DNA of 8,258 nt from Gemmatimonadota bacterium (lineage in GTDB: Bacteria; JAAXHH01). Each line of letters opens with the position of its first letter. Position 1 is the stretch's first letter. The position numbers and the translations under genes are program-made. The notes below the pieces were generated by a model that saw only the letters and a list, made by a program, of their open reading frames with translations, was not told where the DNA came from and searched no databases. Shown piece by piece: positions 1 through 6,943 of the stretch. The stretch is taken from NCBI GenBank assembly GCA_026713285.1, contig JAPOOT010000177.1:1-8258 (forward strand), in the 5' to 3' direction.

Positions 1-259
1 GCGCCGGGTTGAGATATCGAATCCGAAGCGATGCGCGGCCGCGGCGGTCCGCGAAGGAAGTCTCGACAACCGCACTGCCTCTGAAATCCTGAAGGCGCAC
101 GGAGGCCGCATCGATCTCCCGCAGAAGCATTTCGACCGGTAAGTGAGGCGGCGCCGCGGCCGGCGGCCGGCAGGACAGCAACAGGAGGCCTATGCTGGCG
201 AGCAACCAGGATCGGCCGGCCCGGTGCGGGCCATGCGGTCCGGGCGTCTTACCTTGCAT
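1..259 (-). CDS. LolB/LolA-like outer-membrane lipoprotein, N-terminal 86 residues (runs off left edge)
   Basis: The reading frame opens with ATG at 259-257, inside the last codons of the TPR gene, and stays open to the window edge, so its stop lies outside. Residues 1-30 form a lipoprotein signal peptide: basic residues K4, R13 and R16, a hydrophobic core (WLLASIGLLLL) and lipobox LLSC with C30 as the lipidated cysteine. A Pro/Ala-rich linker (31-41) follows. Then comes a helix-like stretch (LLREIDAASVRLQDFRG) and alternating strand-like residues up to NPA. This order resembles the start of the LolA/LolB/DUF4292 fold, which binds lipoprotein acyl chains; the family call is inference from about 50 residues. 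R31 at +2 would favour outer-membrane sorting under the enterobacterial rule. The 11-nt overlap with the upstream gene suggests translational coupling; only a weak ribosome site (CCAGG) is seen. The frame, start and lipobox are solid; the function is moderate. Confidence 0.72.
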   Translation of the reverse strand, partial: MQGKTPGPHGPHRAGRSWLLASIGLLLLSCRPPAAAPPHLPVEMLLREIDAASVRLQDFRGSAVVETSFADRRGRASLRIRYLNPA

Positions 260-2567
260 CCTGGAGTTTTTGCAGAATCTCTTCGGATTCCTCGGGGGTT
301 ATGTCTTCCATCTCGAGGGCGCGCTCCCAGTAACGGACGGCGCGATCGCGCATGCCGAGTTGATTGTAGATGTCACCGAGATGGTCGTGCACCGTCGCGC
401 TGGTGTCTTCGAACCGGATGGCTTTTTCCACATACAGCCGCGCTTTACGGTAATCGCCCTGCCTGTAATACACCCATCCCAGGCTGTCCAGGAACGCTCC
501 GTTCTCCGGGCTTTGCTCGAGTGCTTTTTCGATCATCACCTTGGCTTCTTCAAGCCGCAGGCCCCGGTCGGCCAGGATGTAACCCAGGTAGTTCAGCGTG
601 TAGATGTCGTCGGGATCGATTTCCAGGGCGGTCTCGAAGGTGGCCACGGCTTTCTCGAACTGTCCCGACTGGTCGTAGTTCTGCGCCAGCAGGAAGAGGA
701 GGCGGTGATGTCCCTCGAACCGATCGACCGCTTCTTCCGCGATCTCGATGGCCTCCTCATAATGCTTCTGCTCCGTATGGGCGTAACCCAGGTAGAACCA
801 CAGATCGGGGTTTCCCGGAACGATTTCCAGTCCGTCGCGAAGGACCCGGATGCCGACTTCGTAGTCCTCCTGGCGCAGATGGGACAGCCCCAGATTCACC
901 CACCCTCGTCCATCGTCCGGATTGAGATCCACGACTTTTCGGAATTGCGTGACGGCCTGGTCGAAATCCTCCCGGGACATGTAGCTGACGCCCAGATACA
1001 GGTAGAGCTCGGGAATCTCGGGAAGGATCGACATGGCCTGGGTGAGCACGCGTTCCGCCTGTTCGAACTTGTCCTGCCGGAGGTAGGCCAGGCTCAGGCT
1101 GATCCATCCGCGGGGATCATGGCGGTTGATGTTTATGCTTTTCTGCGCCTGGTCGATGGACTTGTTGTACATCCCGTTATCGAGATAGACGTTCGCCAGG
1201 TTCAGGCGCAGGGTGACGTCGTCCGGCAACGATTCCACGCCTTCATGCAATGCGGCGATGCCGTCCTGCGTCCGTCCCTGTTCCATGAGGGCGTAACCCA
1301 GCGAAATCCAGCTTCTGCCGTGGGTGGGATCCGTTGCGATAGCCGACCTGAACGCGTCGACTGCAAGCGGATAGGCGCCGGATTCCTGGTATACGAATCC
1401 AAGGTGCAGGTGGAGGTCGGCGTGATCTCCCAGGATGCCCAGGCCTTCTTTCAGCGCGTTCTCGGCCCGTTCGACATCCCCGGCGCCGCGGTAAGCCAGT
1501 CCGAGGCTGATCCGGTATTTCACTTCTCTTTCGTCCAGCGAGATAGCCTTATTCAGCGGAGCCACGGCCTCTTCCGGCCTGTCCTGGGTGAGCAGCACTT
1601 CTCCCATCGTCCCGTAGAGCACGGCCGCGTCGGGATGTAATTCCAGGCCCTCGCGCAGGGTAGCCAGCGCCTGCTCAGCCTGGCCGAGGTCCTGGTAGGC
1701 GTCGCCCAGTTCCGCCCAAAGATCCGGGGACGTCCGGTTGTGCTCGAGCAGCACCCGGTACTCTTCGGCCGCTTCGCCCGGCCGGCCGAGGAACTTCAGG
1801 AGGAGCGCAAGCCGGCGCCGCAGGTCCGCTTCCCGGTCGGGCCCCAGCGCGATAATCTCCCGGTACATGACAACGACCCTGTCCCACTGCCGTCTCTCCT
1901 CGTAGATCTCCGTCAGGCCTATCCTTGCGGGAATCGAATCGGGATATTCGTCCAGCACTTTCCGCAACGCGATGACCGCCTTGTCATACATCCCTCTACT
2001 TTTGTAGGCGTCGGCCAGTTTGAAATGGAATTCAGGATTGCGCGGCGCCAGGCGGCTCAGCGTTTCAAGTTCCCTGAGGACGGCTTCCGGGTCGTTCAAT
2101 CGGCCCGCCAACTGGGAAAGGGCGATATGGGCCTCGATGTGGTTCGGCTCCAGCGTGACGGCCCGTTCGAATGCGGCCCGGGCCGGAAGGTACTTGCCCA
2201 GGTCGGCGTGGCACTTCCCCAGCACGACCCATGATTCCGTTGCCGTCGAATCGAGGGCTACCGCCGTCCGGGCGTGCCGCTGCGCCTTGTCGCGGTCGAA
2301 TACCCGGTAGAAGTTCAGGGCGAGCGCGGTGTGGATTTCCGCGGACGAGGGATCGAACTCGAGCGCCTGTAGATAGGATTTGATTGCGTTATCTGTATCG
2401 TTCCGGGCGTCGTAGAGGCCGCCCCGGGCGTAATGCTCCAGGGCCCTGGCCCGGTCTTCCTGGCCATGTACATAGCCCTGGGGACACAGGGCGGTCAGCG
2501 CCATGAAGACGAGCAGGGCGTACCGCCGGGCCGGACCGGACTTGACCGGTCTTCTCCTCGCCTGCAT
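249..2567 (-). CDS. Exported 21-repeat TPR protein, LbcA-like
   Basis: This 772-residue protein probably acts as a protein-protein scaffold in the periplasm or at the outer membrane. The N-terminus is very basic (residues 4-15 hold RRR, K and RR). A hydrophobic segment (about 16-28) follows, with possible signal peptidase I cleavage near V33-H-G-Q36. C28 has Leu before it, so it is not a canonical lipobox. From about residue 42 to 756 I count 21 nearly contiguous 34-residue tetratricopeptide units with the usual W/L-G-Y-A-P spacing. The C-terminal units (NYLGYILADRG, LDSLGWVYYRQGDY, HLGDIYNQLG) match the end typical of bacterial TPR proteins such as Pseudomonas LbcA, adaptor of the CtpA protease. 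I chose the ATG at 2567, 22 nt after the rseP stop, because it gives a clean signal peptide; the ATG at 2615 would overlap rseP and bury that signal. The TPR assignment is very sure; the LbcA-like role is inferred. Confidence 0.92.
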   Translation of the reverse strand: MQARRRPVKSGPARRYALLVFMALTALCPQGYVHGQEDRARALEHYARGGLYDARNDTDNAIKSYLQALEFDPSSAEIHTALALNFYRVFDRDKAQRHARTAVALDSTATESWVVLGKCHADLGKYLPARAAFERAVTLEPNHIEAHIALSQLAGRLNDPEAVLRELETLSRLAPRNPEFHFKLADAYKSRGMYDKAVIALRKVLDEYPDSIPARIGLTEIYEERRQWDRVVVMYREIIALGPDREADLRRRLALLLKFLGRPGEAAEEYRVLLEHNRTSPDLWAELGDAYQDLGQAEQALATLREGLELHPDAAVLYGTMGEVLLTQDRPEEAVAPLNKAISLDEREVKYRISLGLAYRGAGDVERAENALKEGLGILGDHADLHLHLGFVYQESGAYPLAVDAFRSAIATDPTHGRSWISLGYALMEQGRTQDGIAALHEGVESLPDDVTLRLNLANVYLDNGMYNKSIDQAQKSININRHDPRGWISLSLAYLRQDKFEQAERVLTQAMSILPEIPELYLYLGVSYMSREDFDQAVTQFRKVVDLNPDDGRGWVNLGLSHLRQEDYEVGIRVLRDGLEIVPGNPDLWFYLGYAHTEQKHYEEAIEIAEEAVDRFEGHHRLLFLLAQNYDQSGQFEKAVATFETALEIDPDDIYTLNYLGYILADRGLRLEEAKVMIEKALEQSPENGAFLDSLGWVYYRQGDYRKARLYVEKAIRFEDTSATVHDHLGDIYNQLGMRDRAVRYWERALEMEDITPEESEEILQKLQDAR

Positions 2568-2589
2568 GTGTTCGCCCGTCGTCAGGCGA

Positions 2590-3909
2590 TTATCGGAATA
2601 TCCGTGTAATATCATTAAATACCACGAAAACCATCAGCACCAGCACCAGGGCCACGCCCGTCTGTTGCCATATAAGCCGGTACCTCAGGGAAAGTGGACG
2701 CCGGAGCACTTTCTCGACGCCCAGGATGAGCAGTTGGCCGCCGTCGAGCGCAGGAATGGGCAGCAGGTTGAGAATGGCGAGGTTGATGCTCAGAAAGGCC
2801 ATGAAGCTGAACAGGCTGCTGGCTCCCTGGCGGGCGCTGTCTCCCGCCATCCTGGCAATGGCGATGGGGCCGCCCACCGAGTCGGTGGACACCTCCCCCA
2901 GGACCAGTTTCTTGACGAATCCGAGTATGGTGTAGGTGACGTTGACCGTTTGCGTCCCCGCCAGTTCGGCGGAGGAGACCAGCCCCGCGGGACTGCGTTT
3001 GATATGATCCTGCTGGGTAATGCCGATCTGGCCGATATCGATCACGTCTCCGGTCTCGCGGTCCAGGTCCTGGGCCGTGACGGGTATGACGATCGCCTGG
3101 TGATACTGGCCGTTCCGGGTCCAGGACACCGTGGTTTCCATGCCCGGCCGGACGCGTATCAGGTCGACCAATTCGTACCACTGCGTGACCGGGGCGCCGT
3201 TCACCGAGGTAATGACGTCCCCGGGCCGCAGGCCGGCCTTCTCGGCTGGAGAGTCCGAGGTGACTGAGCTCACGGCCGACGCGCTGAAATGGTCGAGGCC
3301 GGCCAGGCGTTCCGCCGCGCCGCCGCCGTACCGTACTTCCAGCGCGCGTTCCTGTCCGTCCCGCCGCACTTTCAGATCGAGGGACGCCGCCGTGCCGGAC
3401 GCGAGCCGTTCCCTTACATCCTCCCACGTATCGACGGGCGCCTGGTCGATCTCGAGGATTTCATCGCCGACCTGCAACCCCGCCGCCGCGTAGGGGCTTG
3501 CGCTTCCCACCCGGCCTACCGTGGTCGTATCGACGAGCTTCACGCCCATGGTCGCGTAGAACAGCCAGAAGATGATGAAGGCGAGAACGAAGTTCATTCC
3601 GGGACCGGCCGCGATGACGAAGGCGCGTGCGCCTACCGACTTCGACTGGAATTCCCAGGGTTCGCCGCCGTGCTCTCCCCCATCGGCGTCCGGCTGCTCT
3701 CCGGCCATTTGCACGTAACCGCCCAGGGGGATCCAGGAGATACGGTACTCGGTGTCCCCGATGGTCTTGCCGATCATCCTGGGCCCAAATCCGAGAGAGA
3801 ACCGCTCCACCCGGATGCCCATGCGCCTGGCGGCCAGGAAGTGACCGAGCTCATGGATGAATACCAGCAGCCCCAGGACGAATATCGCCGATAACACGGT
3901 TGTCAACAT
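2590..3909 (-). CDS. rseP: Site-2 intramembrane zinc metalloprotease RseP
   Basis: This 439-residue inner-membrane protease cuts transmembrane segments of its substrates. In E. coli these are anti-sigma factor RseA and leftover signal peptides. The first membrane helix carries the zinc-binding HELGH (H19, E20, H23). A second conserved segment, AAGPGMNF (100-107), starts another helix. Two PDZ domains follow, at about 130-195 (core AAGLQVGDEILEI) and 210-280 (KAGLRPGDVITSVNG). The LDG motif with the third zinc ligand D389 (PIPALDGGQ) precedes the last helix (about 416-431). All catalytic residues are present and the length is close to the family's usual 420-450. The start is supported by GGAG 8 nt upstream. 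It follows dxr, as in many bacteria, but the next gene is a TPR protein rather than bamA. The natural substrate cannot be told from the sequence. Confidence 0.97.
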   Translation of the reverse strand: MLTTVLSAIFVLGLLVFIHELGHFLAARRMGIRVERFSLGFGPRMIGKTIGDTEYRISWIPLGGYVQMAGEQPDADGGEHGGEPWEFQSKSVGARAFVIAAGPGMNFVLAFIIFWLFYATMGVKLVDTTTVGRVGSASPYAAAGLQVGDEILEIDQAPVDTWEDVRERLASGTAASLDLKVRRDGQERALEVRYGGGAAERLAGLDHFSASAVSSVTSDSPAEKAGLRPGDVITSVNGAPVTQWYELVDLIRVRPGMETTVSWTRNGQYHQAIVIPVTAQDLDRETGDVIDIGQIGITQQDHIKRSPAGLVSSAELAGTQTVNVTYTILGFVKKLVLGEVSTDSVGGPIAIARMAGDSARQGASSLFSFMAFLSINLAILNLLPIPALDGGQLLILGVEKVLRRPLSLRYRLIWQQTGVALVLVLMVFVVFNDITRIFR

Positions 3910-3917
3910 GCCTGTTT

Positions 3918-3921
3918 CTCC
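3918..3921 (-). promoter_or_regulatory. Ribosome binding site of rseP
   Basis: GGAG on the minus strand lies 8 nt before the ATG at 3909, in a purine-rich leader (AACGGAGAAACAGGC). It fixes the rseP start. Confidence 0.6.
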
Positions 3922-3993
3922 GTTCTTGTCTTGCCGCCTGCGATGCGTTCACCCGGCGTCGCCCGCGAGGACGCCTGCCCGGATGCCATAGTA

Positions 3994-4023
3994 AATATAA
4001 GGGTGCGCGGTGCTATCCGGCAA
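3994..4023 (-). promoter_or_regulatory. Candidate internal promoter upstream of rseP
   Basis: On the minus strand, TTGCCG (4023-4018) and TATATT (3999-3994) are separated by 18 nt. This is a fair match to a housekeeping sigma-70 type promoter (4 of 6 at -35, 5 of 6 at -10). It sits at the end of dxr in the longest intergenic gap of the cluster, in a local AT-rich island within GC-rich DNA. Transcription would start near 3986 and give rseP, the TPR gene and the lipoprotein gene their own expression. No experimental support; the consensus for this organism is unknown. Confidence 0.33.
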
Positions 4024-5227
4024 TCAACTTTTCCCCGCAGTACGTCCTAGTCCACCGGTCCGCCGCCACGATGGATTCCAGCGTAACCGGCGCCGCGCTA
4101 CCCGGGGGGGCCGCGTGCCGGTCGCTACCAGGTGCGGTCCCGTGCCGGTCGCTACCCGGTGCGGTCCCGTGCCGGTCCATGGCATCGGCGATGATGCGTG
4201 GTATGTCGGTAAACCCGATCCGCTGCTGGAGGAAGGCCTCGACGGCCACTTCGTCGGCCGTGCTCAAAACGGCGGGCAAGGTGGACCCGCGGCGGATGGC
4301 GTCGTAGGCGAGACCCAGGCAGGGAAACATGGCTACATTGGGCGGATCCAGTGTCAGGGACCAGTGCCGCGTGATGTCGAACCGGGGCCACGGTGTTTCC
4401 AGGCGTTCCGGGTACGAGAGGGCATACTGGATCGGTATACGCATGTCGGTCGGACCCATCTGGGCCAGCAGCGATCCGTCTACCATCTCTACCAAGGAGT
4501 GGATGATGGACTGCGGATGGATCACCACGTCGATCTTCGACACGGGGAGTCCGAAGAGCCAGTGGGCCTCGATGACCTCGAATCCCTTGTTCATGAGCGT
4601 GGCGGAATCGATCGTGACCTTCCGTCCCATGTTCCACGTGGGATGGTTCAGCGCTTCCTTCGAAGACATCCGCGACAGTTCATCCGGGTCGCTGTCGCGA
4701 AAGGGCCCGCCCGACGCCGTCAGGACCACGCGTTCGACCCGGTCCGGGTCCTGGCCGGACAGGCACTGGTGCACCGCGCAGTGTTCGCTGTCCACGGGCA
4801 GGATCTCCACGCCGTGGCGCCGCGCCGCCGCCATGACGATCTCCCCGGCCATGACCAGGATCTCCTTGTTGGCCAGTCCGATGGTCTTGCCCGCTTCGAT
4901 CGCCCTCAGCGTGGGCACCAGCCCCGCGCTGCCCGGAAGGGCGCTGATGACCAGGTCCACGTCCGGGTGGGTGACCGCTTCGATCAGTCCCTCCACACCC
5001 GTGTGGATCGATGGGGCGCCGGCGCCGCGGGCAAGCGCCGCCGCCCGTTCCGCGTCGTGGACGGCGATCATGCGCGGGCCGAACCGCGCGATCTGCCGCT
5101 CCAGCAGATCGACCCGGCTATGGGCGGTCAGGCTGTGCGCCGCGTAGCGGTCCGGGAAGGCCGCGATGACCTCCAGCGTCTGCGTGCCGACCGAACCCGT
5201 CGAACCCAGGATGGCGATTTGCTTCAT
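4013..5227 (-). CDS. dxr: 1-deoxy-D-xylulose 5-phosphate reductoisomerase
   Basis: Dxr (IspC, 404 residues) rearranges and reduces 1-deoxy-D-xylulose 5-phosphate to 2-C-methyl-D-erythritol 4-phosphate with NADPH and a divalent metal. This is the first committed MEP-pathway step in the cytosol and the target of fosmidomycin. The NADPH-binding loop GSTGSVG is at 8-14 and LANKE at 118-122. Metal ligands lie in PVDSEH (D146, E148) and in the N213-K214-E217 segment (LMNKGFE). Substrate-binding TASGG (170-174) and H195 (HPTWNMGRK) are present, as is HPQSIIHS (237-244). All expected catalytic residues are there. Residues 351-377 are an unusual triple 9-residue repeat in the C-terminal domain; without it the length would be 377, near the family norm. 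The ATG at 5227 starts exactly at the Rossmann strand (MKQIAILGSTGS), 26 nt after the cdsA stop, with GGAG rather far upstream (12 nt). Confidence 0.97.
   Translation of the reverse strand: MKQIAILGSTGSVGTQTLEVIAAFPDRYAAHSLTAHSRVDLLERQIARFGPRMIAVHDAERAAALARGAGAPSIHTGVEGLIEAVTHPDVDLVISALPGSAGLVPTLRAIEAGKTIGLANKEILVMAGEIVMAAARRHGVEILPVDSEHCAVHQCLSGQDPDRVERVVLTASGGPFRDSDPDELSRMSSKEALNHPTWNMGRKVTIDSATLMNKGFEVIEAHWLFGLPVSKIDVVIHPQSIIHSLVEMVDGSLLAQMGPTDMRIPIQYALSYPERLETPWPRFDITRHWSLTLDPPNVAMFPCLGLAYDAIRRGSTLPAVLSTADEVAVEAFLQQRIGFTDIPRIIADAMDRHGTAPGSDRHGTAPGSDRHAAPPGSAAPVTLESIVAADRWTRTYCGEKLIAG
4097..4177 (-). repeat. In-frame 3 x 27-bp tandem repeat inside dxr
   Basis: Three tandem 27-bp units encode DRHGTAPGS, DRHGTAPGS and DRHAAPPGS (Dxr residues 351-377). 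The first two differ at one base (4130 A versus 4157 C, synonymous). The third has diverged and contains a run of seven G on the plus strand (4104-4110). The period is a multiple of three, so unit gain or loss keeps the frame. It falls between two predicted helices of the C-terminal domain, away from the catalytic residues, so it probably forms a flexible surface loop. Confidence 0.93.
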
Positions 5228-5253
5228 GGCTTCAGTACACTCCGTACGAGGTT

Positions 5254-6096
5254 TCAGCCGACCGCGTAAGCCAGGTAGTAATATACGAAAGGCGCCGCGA
5301 AGAAAACGCTGTCGAACCGGTCCAGGATCCCGCCGTGGCCCGGGATGAGGCGAGAAGAATCCTTCAGGCCCGCGTCCCGTTTCACCAGGGACTCCGCCAG
5401 GTCGCCCACCTGGGCGACGATGCCGCCCGCCGCGCCCAGGACGACGCAGTGCAGCGGACTGAGAAAGGGAAACAACGCATATTTGAGTGCGAACATGAAG
5501 GCGACGGCGCCGATCAGCCCCCCGATGGCGCCCTCGACGGTCTTGCCCGCGCTGACGCGGGGCAGCAGCTTGCGGCGACCCATCATCCTGCCGGTAAAGT
5601 AGGCGAAGGCGTCGTAGGACCATGGAATGGCGAATGCGAGGAGGGCCGGCGCCATGGCCCGGCCTCCCCATGCCGTGACGTCCGGATCGTCGATGGGCCA
5701 GCTGCCCAGGAGGACCAGGTGGCTGCCCAGCAGACCGATGTAGACGACGCCGAAAACCGTGGCCGCCACGTTGTGGAAGTGGGCATGCGCGCCTTTCCTG
5801 AATATCTCCGAAGTGGCGGTCGCGAGCAGGAGGACCGTGAGGATCAGCGGGGCGTGGTTGCCCGCTTCAAGCCAGGCGTCGAGACACAGCAGGAAAACCG
5901 CGGGTACGCCGAGGTACCTGTTGGGCGCCGTGTCCCTGGCCGCGGCGATTCCGTGGTATTCGCGCAGGCCGAAGAGCACGACGAGGGTGACGAACACGAA
6001 GAGGCCCGTTCCGCCCATCCAGCAAAGGAACACGATGCACGGGACGAACACCACGCCCACGATGACACGGACCCACGTCTCCGCGAAGGCGGCCAT
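5254..6096 (-). CDS. cdsA: Phosphatidate cytidylyltransferase (CDP-diacylglycerol synthase)
   Basis: This 280-residue integral membrane enzyme makes CDP-diacylglycerol from phosphatidate and CTP, the branch point for bacterial phospholipids. The protein is a chain of hydrophobic segments, starting with VRVIVGVVFVPCIVFLCW near residue 10 and ending in FVYYYLAYAV. The family signature is at about 236-262, near the C-terminus: S-x-x-K-R-x4-K-D-x-S, then LIPGHGGILDRFD. Earlier conserved elements include DAFAYFTGRMMGRRKLLPRVS and GKTVEGAIGG, typical of the catalytic core. The length matches the family (about 260-285). The ATG at 6096 is preceded by GGAG with 9-nt spacing and lies 14 nt after the uppS stop. 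The frame stays open upstream, but that stretch is the shifted frame of uppS. Clustering with uppS and dxr is the common bacterial arrangement. Confidence 0.96.
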   Translation of the reverse strand: MAAFAETWVRVIVGVVFVPCIVFLCWMGGTGLFVFVTLVVLFGLREYHGIAAARDTAPNRYLGVPAVFLLCLDAWLEAGNHAPLILTVLLLATATSEIFRKGAHAHFHNVAATVFGVVYIGLLGSHLVLLGSWPIDDPDVTAWGGRAMAPALLAFAIPWSYDAFAYFTGRMMGRRKLLPRVSAGKTVEGAIGGLIGAVAFMFALKYALFPFLSPLHCVVLGAAGGIVAQVGDLAESLVKRDAGLKDSSRLIPGHGGILDRFDSVFFAAPFVYYYLAYAVG

Positions 6097-6105
6097 GGAG
6101 ATCCA

Positions 6106-6109
6106 CTCC
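6106..6109 (-). promoter_or_regulatory. Ribosome binding site of cdsA
   Basis: GGAG on the minus strand, 9 nt before the ATG at 6096 and inside the 14-nt gap after the uppS stop. It decides the cdsA start against the longer open frame. Confidence 0.6.
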
Positions 6110-6110
6110 G

Positions 6111-6890
6111 TTACGTGTTGTGAGAAGAGACCTGCTCGCCGGTCCGACCGAAACGGCGTTCTCTCGACTGGTAATCCCTGACGGCCGCGATGAAATGGCC
6201 GCGCGTGAAATCGGGCCAGAGGACCGGTGATACCAGGATTTCGGTATAGGCCAACTGGTAGAGCAGGAAGTTGCTGATCCGCATCTCGCCGCTGGTCCGG
6301 ATCAACAGGTCCGGGTCGGGAAGGTGCTCCGTGTACAGATAGGAAGCAAAAAGTGTTTCGTCGATGGCTTCCGGATCCAACCTGCCTGCCTGGACGTCCA
6401 GGGCGATACATTGCGCGGCTTCGACGATCTCCTGCCTGCCGCCGTAATTCAAGGCGAAATTCAACAGAAGGCGGTCGTTGCCCGCCGTTTGCTCGGTTAT
6501 CTGACGTATGACCTGACGATTGGATTCCGGGAGTTCGTCCCACCTGCCCAGGAAGGAGACCCGGATCCCGTGTGTGCTGGCTTCCTCGAAGGCGCCCTGG
6601 AGCGACTCGACGATCAACCGCATGATGGCGGCGACTTCCCGCCTGGGCCGGTTCCAGTTCTCGGTGGAGAACCCGAAGAAGGTGAGGATCCCGACACCGA
6701 ACTCCCCTGCGCACCGGATCATTTCGCGAACGGACTCCACCCCCGCGGAGTGTCCCTGATCCCGCGCGAGCCCCTGCTTCTTCGCCCATCGCCCGTTGCC
6801 ATCCATGATGAACGCGATGTGGCGGGGCATGCGCTCCGGATGCAAACCTTCTTCCGAGACCGCCCGTTCTTGCTCTGCGTCTCGACCCAC
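6111..6890 (-). CDS. uppS: Isoprenyl transferase (undecaprenyl diphosphate synthase)
   Basis: UppS condenses farnesyl diphosphate with isopentenyl units in cis to give undecaprenyl diphosphate, the lipid carrier for peptidoglycan and other surface polymers. The protein is 259 residues, close to the E. coli length of 253. The hallmark HIAFIMDGNGRWAKKQG is at 24-40, with catalytic D30. H47 lies in RDQGHSAG and GFSTENWNRP is at 73-82. The C-terminal diphosphate-binding segment RTSGEMRISNFLL (198-210) has R198, R204 and S206, followed by E217 in YTEILVSPVLWPDF. These correspond to E. coli D26, H43, R194, R200, S202 and E213 with a constant +4 offset. The start is GTG at 6890, behind a GGGGGTGA stretch. 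An internal ATG at 6830 with GGAG before it would give 239 residues and is also possible. The chain length of the product cannot be read from the sequence. Confidence 0.95.
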   Translation of the reverse strand: MGRDAEQERAVSEEGLHPERMPRHIAFIMDGNGRWAKKQGLARDQGHSAGVESVREMIRCAGEFGVGILTFFGFSTENWNRPRREVAAIMRLIVESLQGAFEEASTHGIRVSFLGRWDELPESNRQVIRQITEQTAGNDRLLLNFALNYGGRQEIVEAAQCIALDVQAGRLDPEAIDETLFASYLYTEHLPDPDLLIRTSGEMRISNFLLYQLAYTEILVSPVLWPDFTRGHFIAAVRDYQSRERRFGRTGEQVSSHNT

Positions 6891-6943
6891 GTCACCCCCG
6901 TAAGGCCGCCGGCGGGTATGGACCCTTAATGGCCGGATTCCGC

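Noticed and set aside
2..142. Plus-strand open frame ending in TAA at 140-142 (possible end of a convergent gene)
   Set aside because: The translation shows no family features, while the minus strand over the same bases continues a lipoprotein with signal peptide and lipobox.
218..232. GC hairpin (GGCCCG, loop GTG, CGGGCC) as terminator of the TPR gene
   Set aside because: There is no T-run, and it lies inside the coding start of the lipoprotein gene.
192..1640. 482-residue plus-strand open frame preceded by AGGAGG
   Set aside because: It lies wholly opposite the TPR gene and its lipoprotein neighbour, whose frames show clear repeats and a signal peptide. The AGGAGG is simply the complement of leucine codons in the lipoprotein signal peptide. 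The translation has no recognisable motif.
2568..2615. Longer start of the TPR protein at 2615
   Set aside because: It would overlap rseP by 26 nt, has no ribosome site and adds 16 residues before a good signal peptide.
3955..3975. Hairpin GGCGTC/GACGCC with 9-nt loop upstream of rseP as terminator
   Set aside because: The stem is only 6 bp and no T-run follows on the minus strand; at most a leader hairpin.
4010..5269. 419-residue plus-strand open frame
   Set aside because: It is exactly opposite dxr, which has all its catalytic motifs. Long antisense frames are common in GC-rich DNA.
5228..5671. N-terminal extension of the dxr frame
   Set aside because: It is the shifted frame of cdsA; Dxr proteins start right at the Rossmann strand.
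6097..6789. N-terminal extension of the cdsA frame
   Set aside because: It is the shifted frame of uppS; the ATG at 6096 has its own ribosome site and gives the usual length.
6906..6915. 10-bp palindrome CCGCCGGCGG in the frr-uppS gap
   Set aside because: It is low-complexity GC sequence likely by chance, with no T-run or other sign of function.
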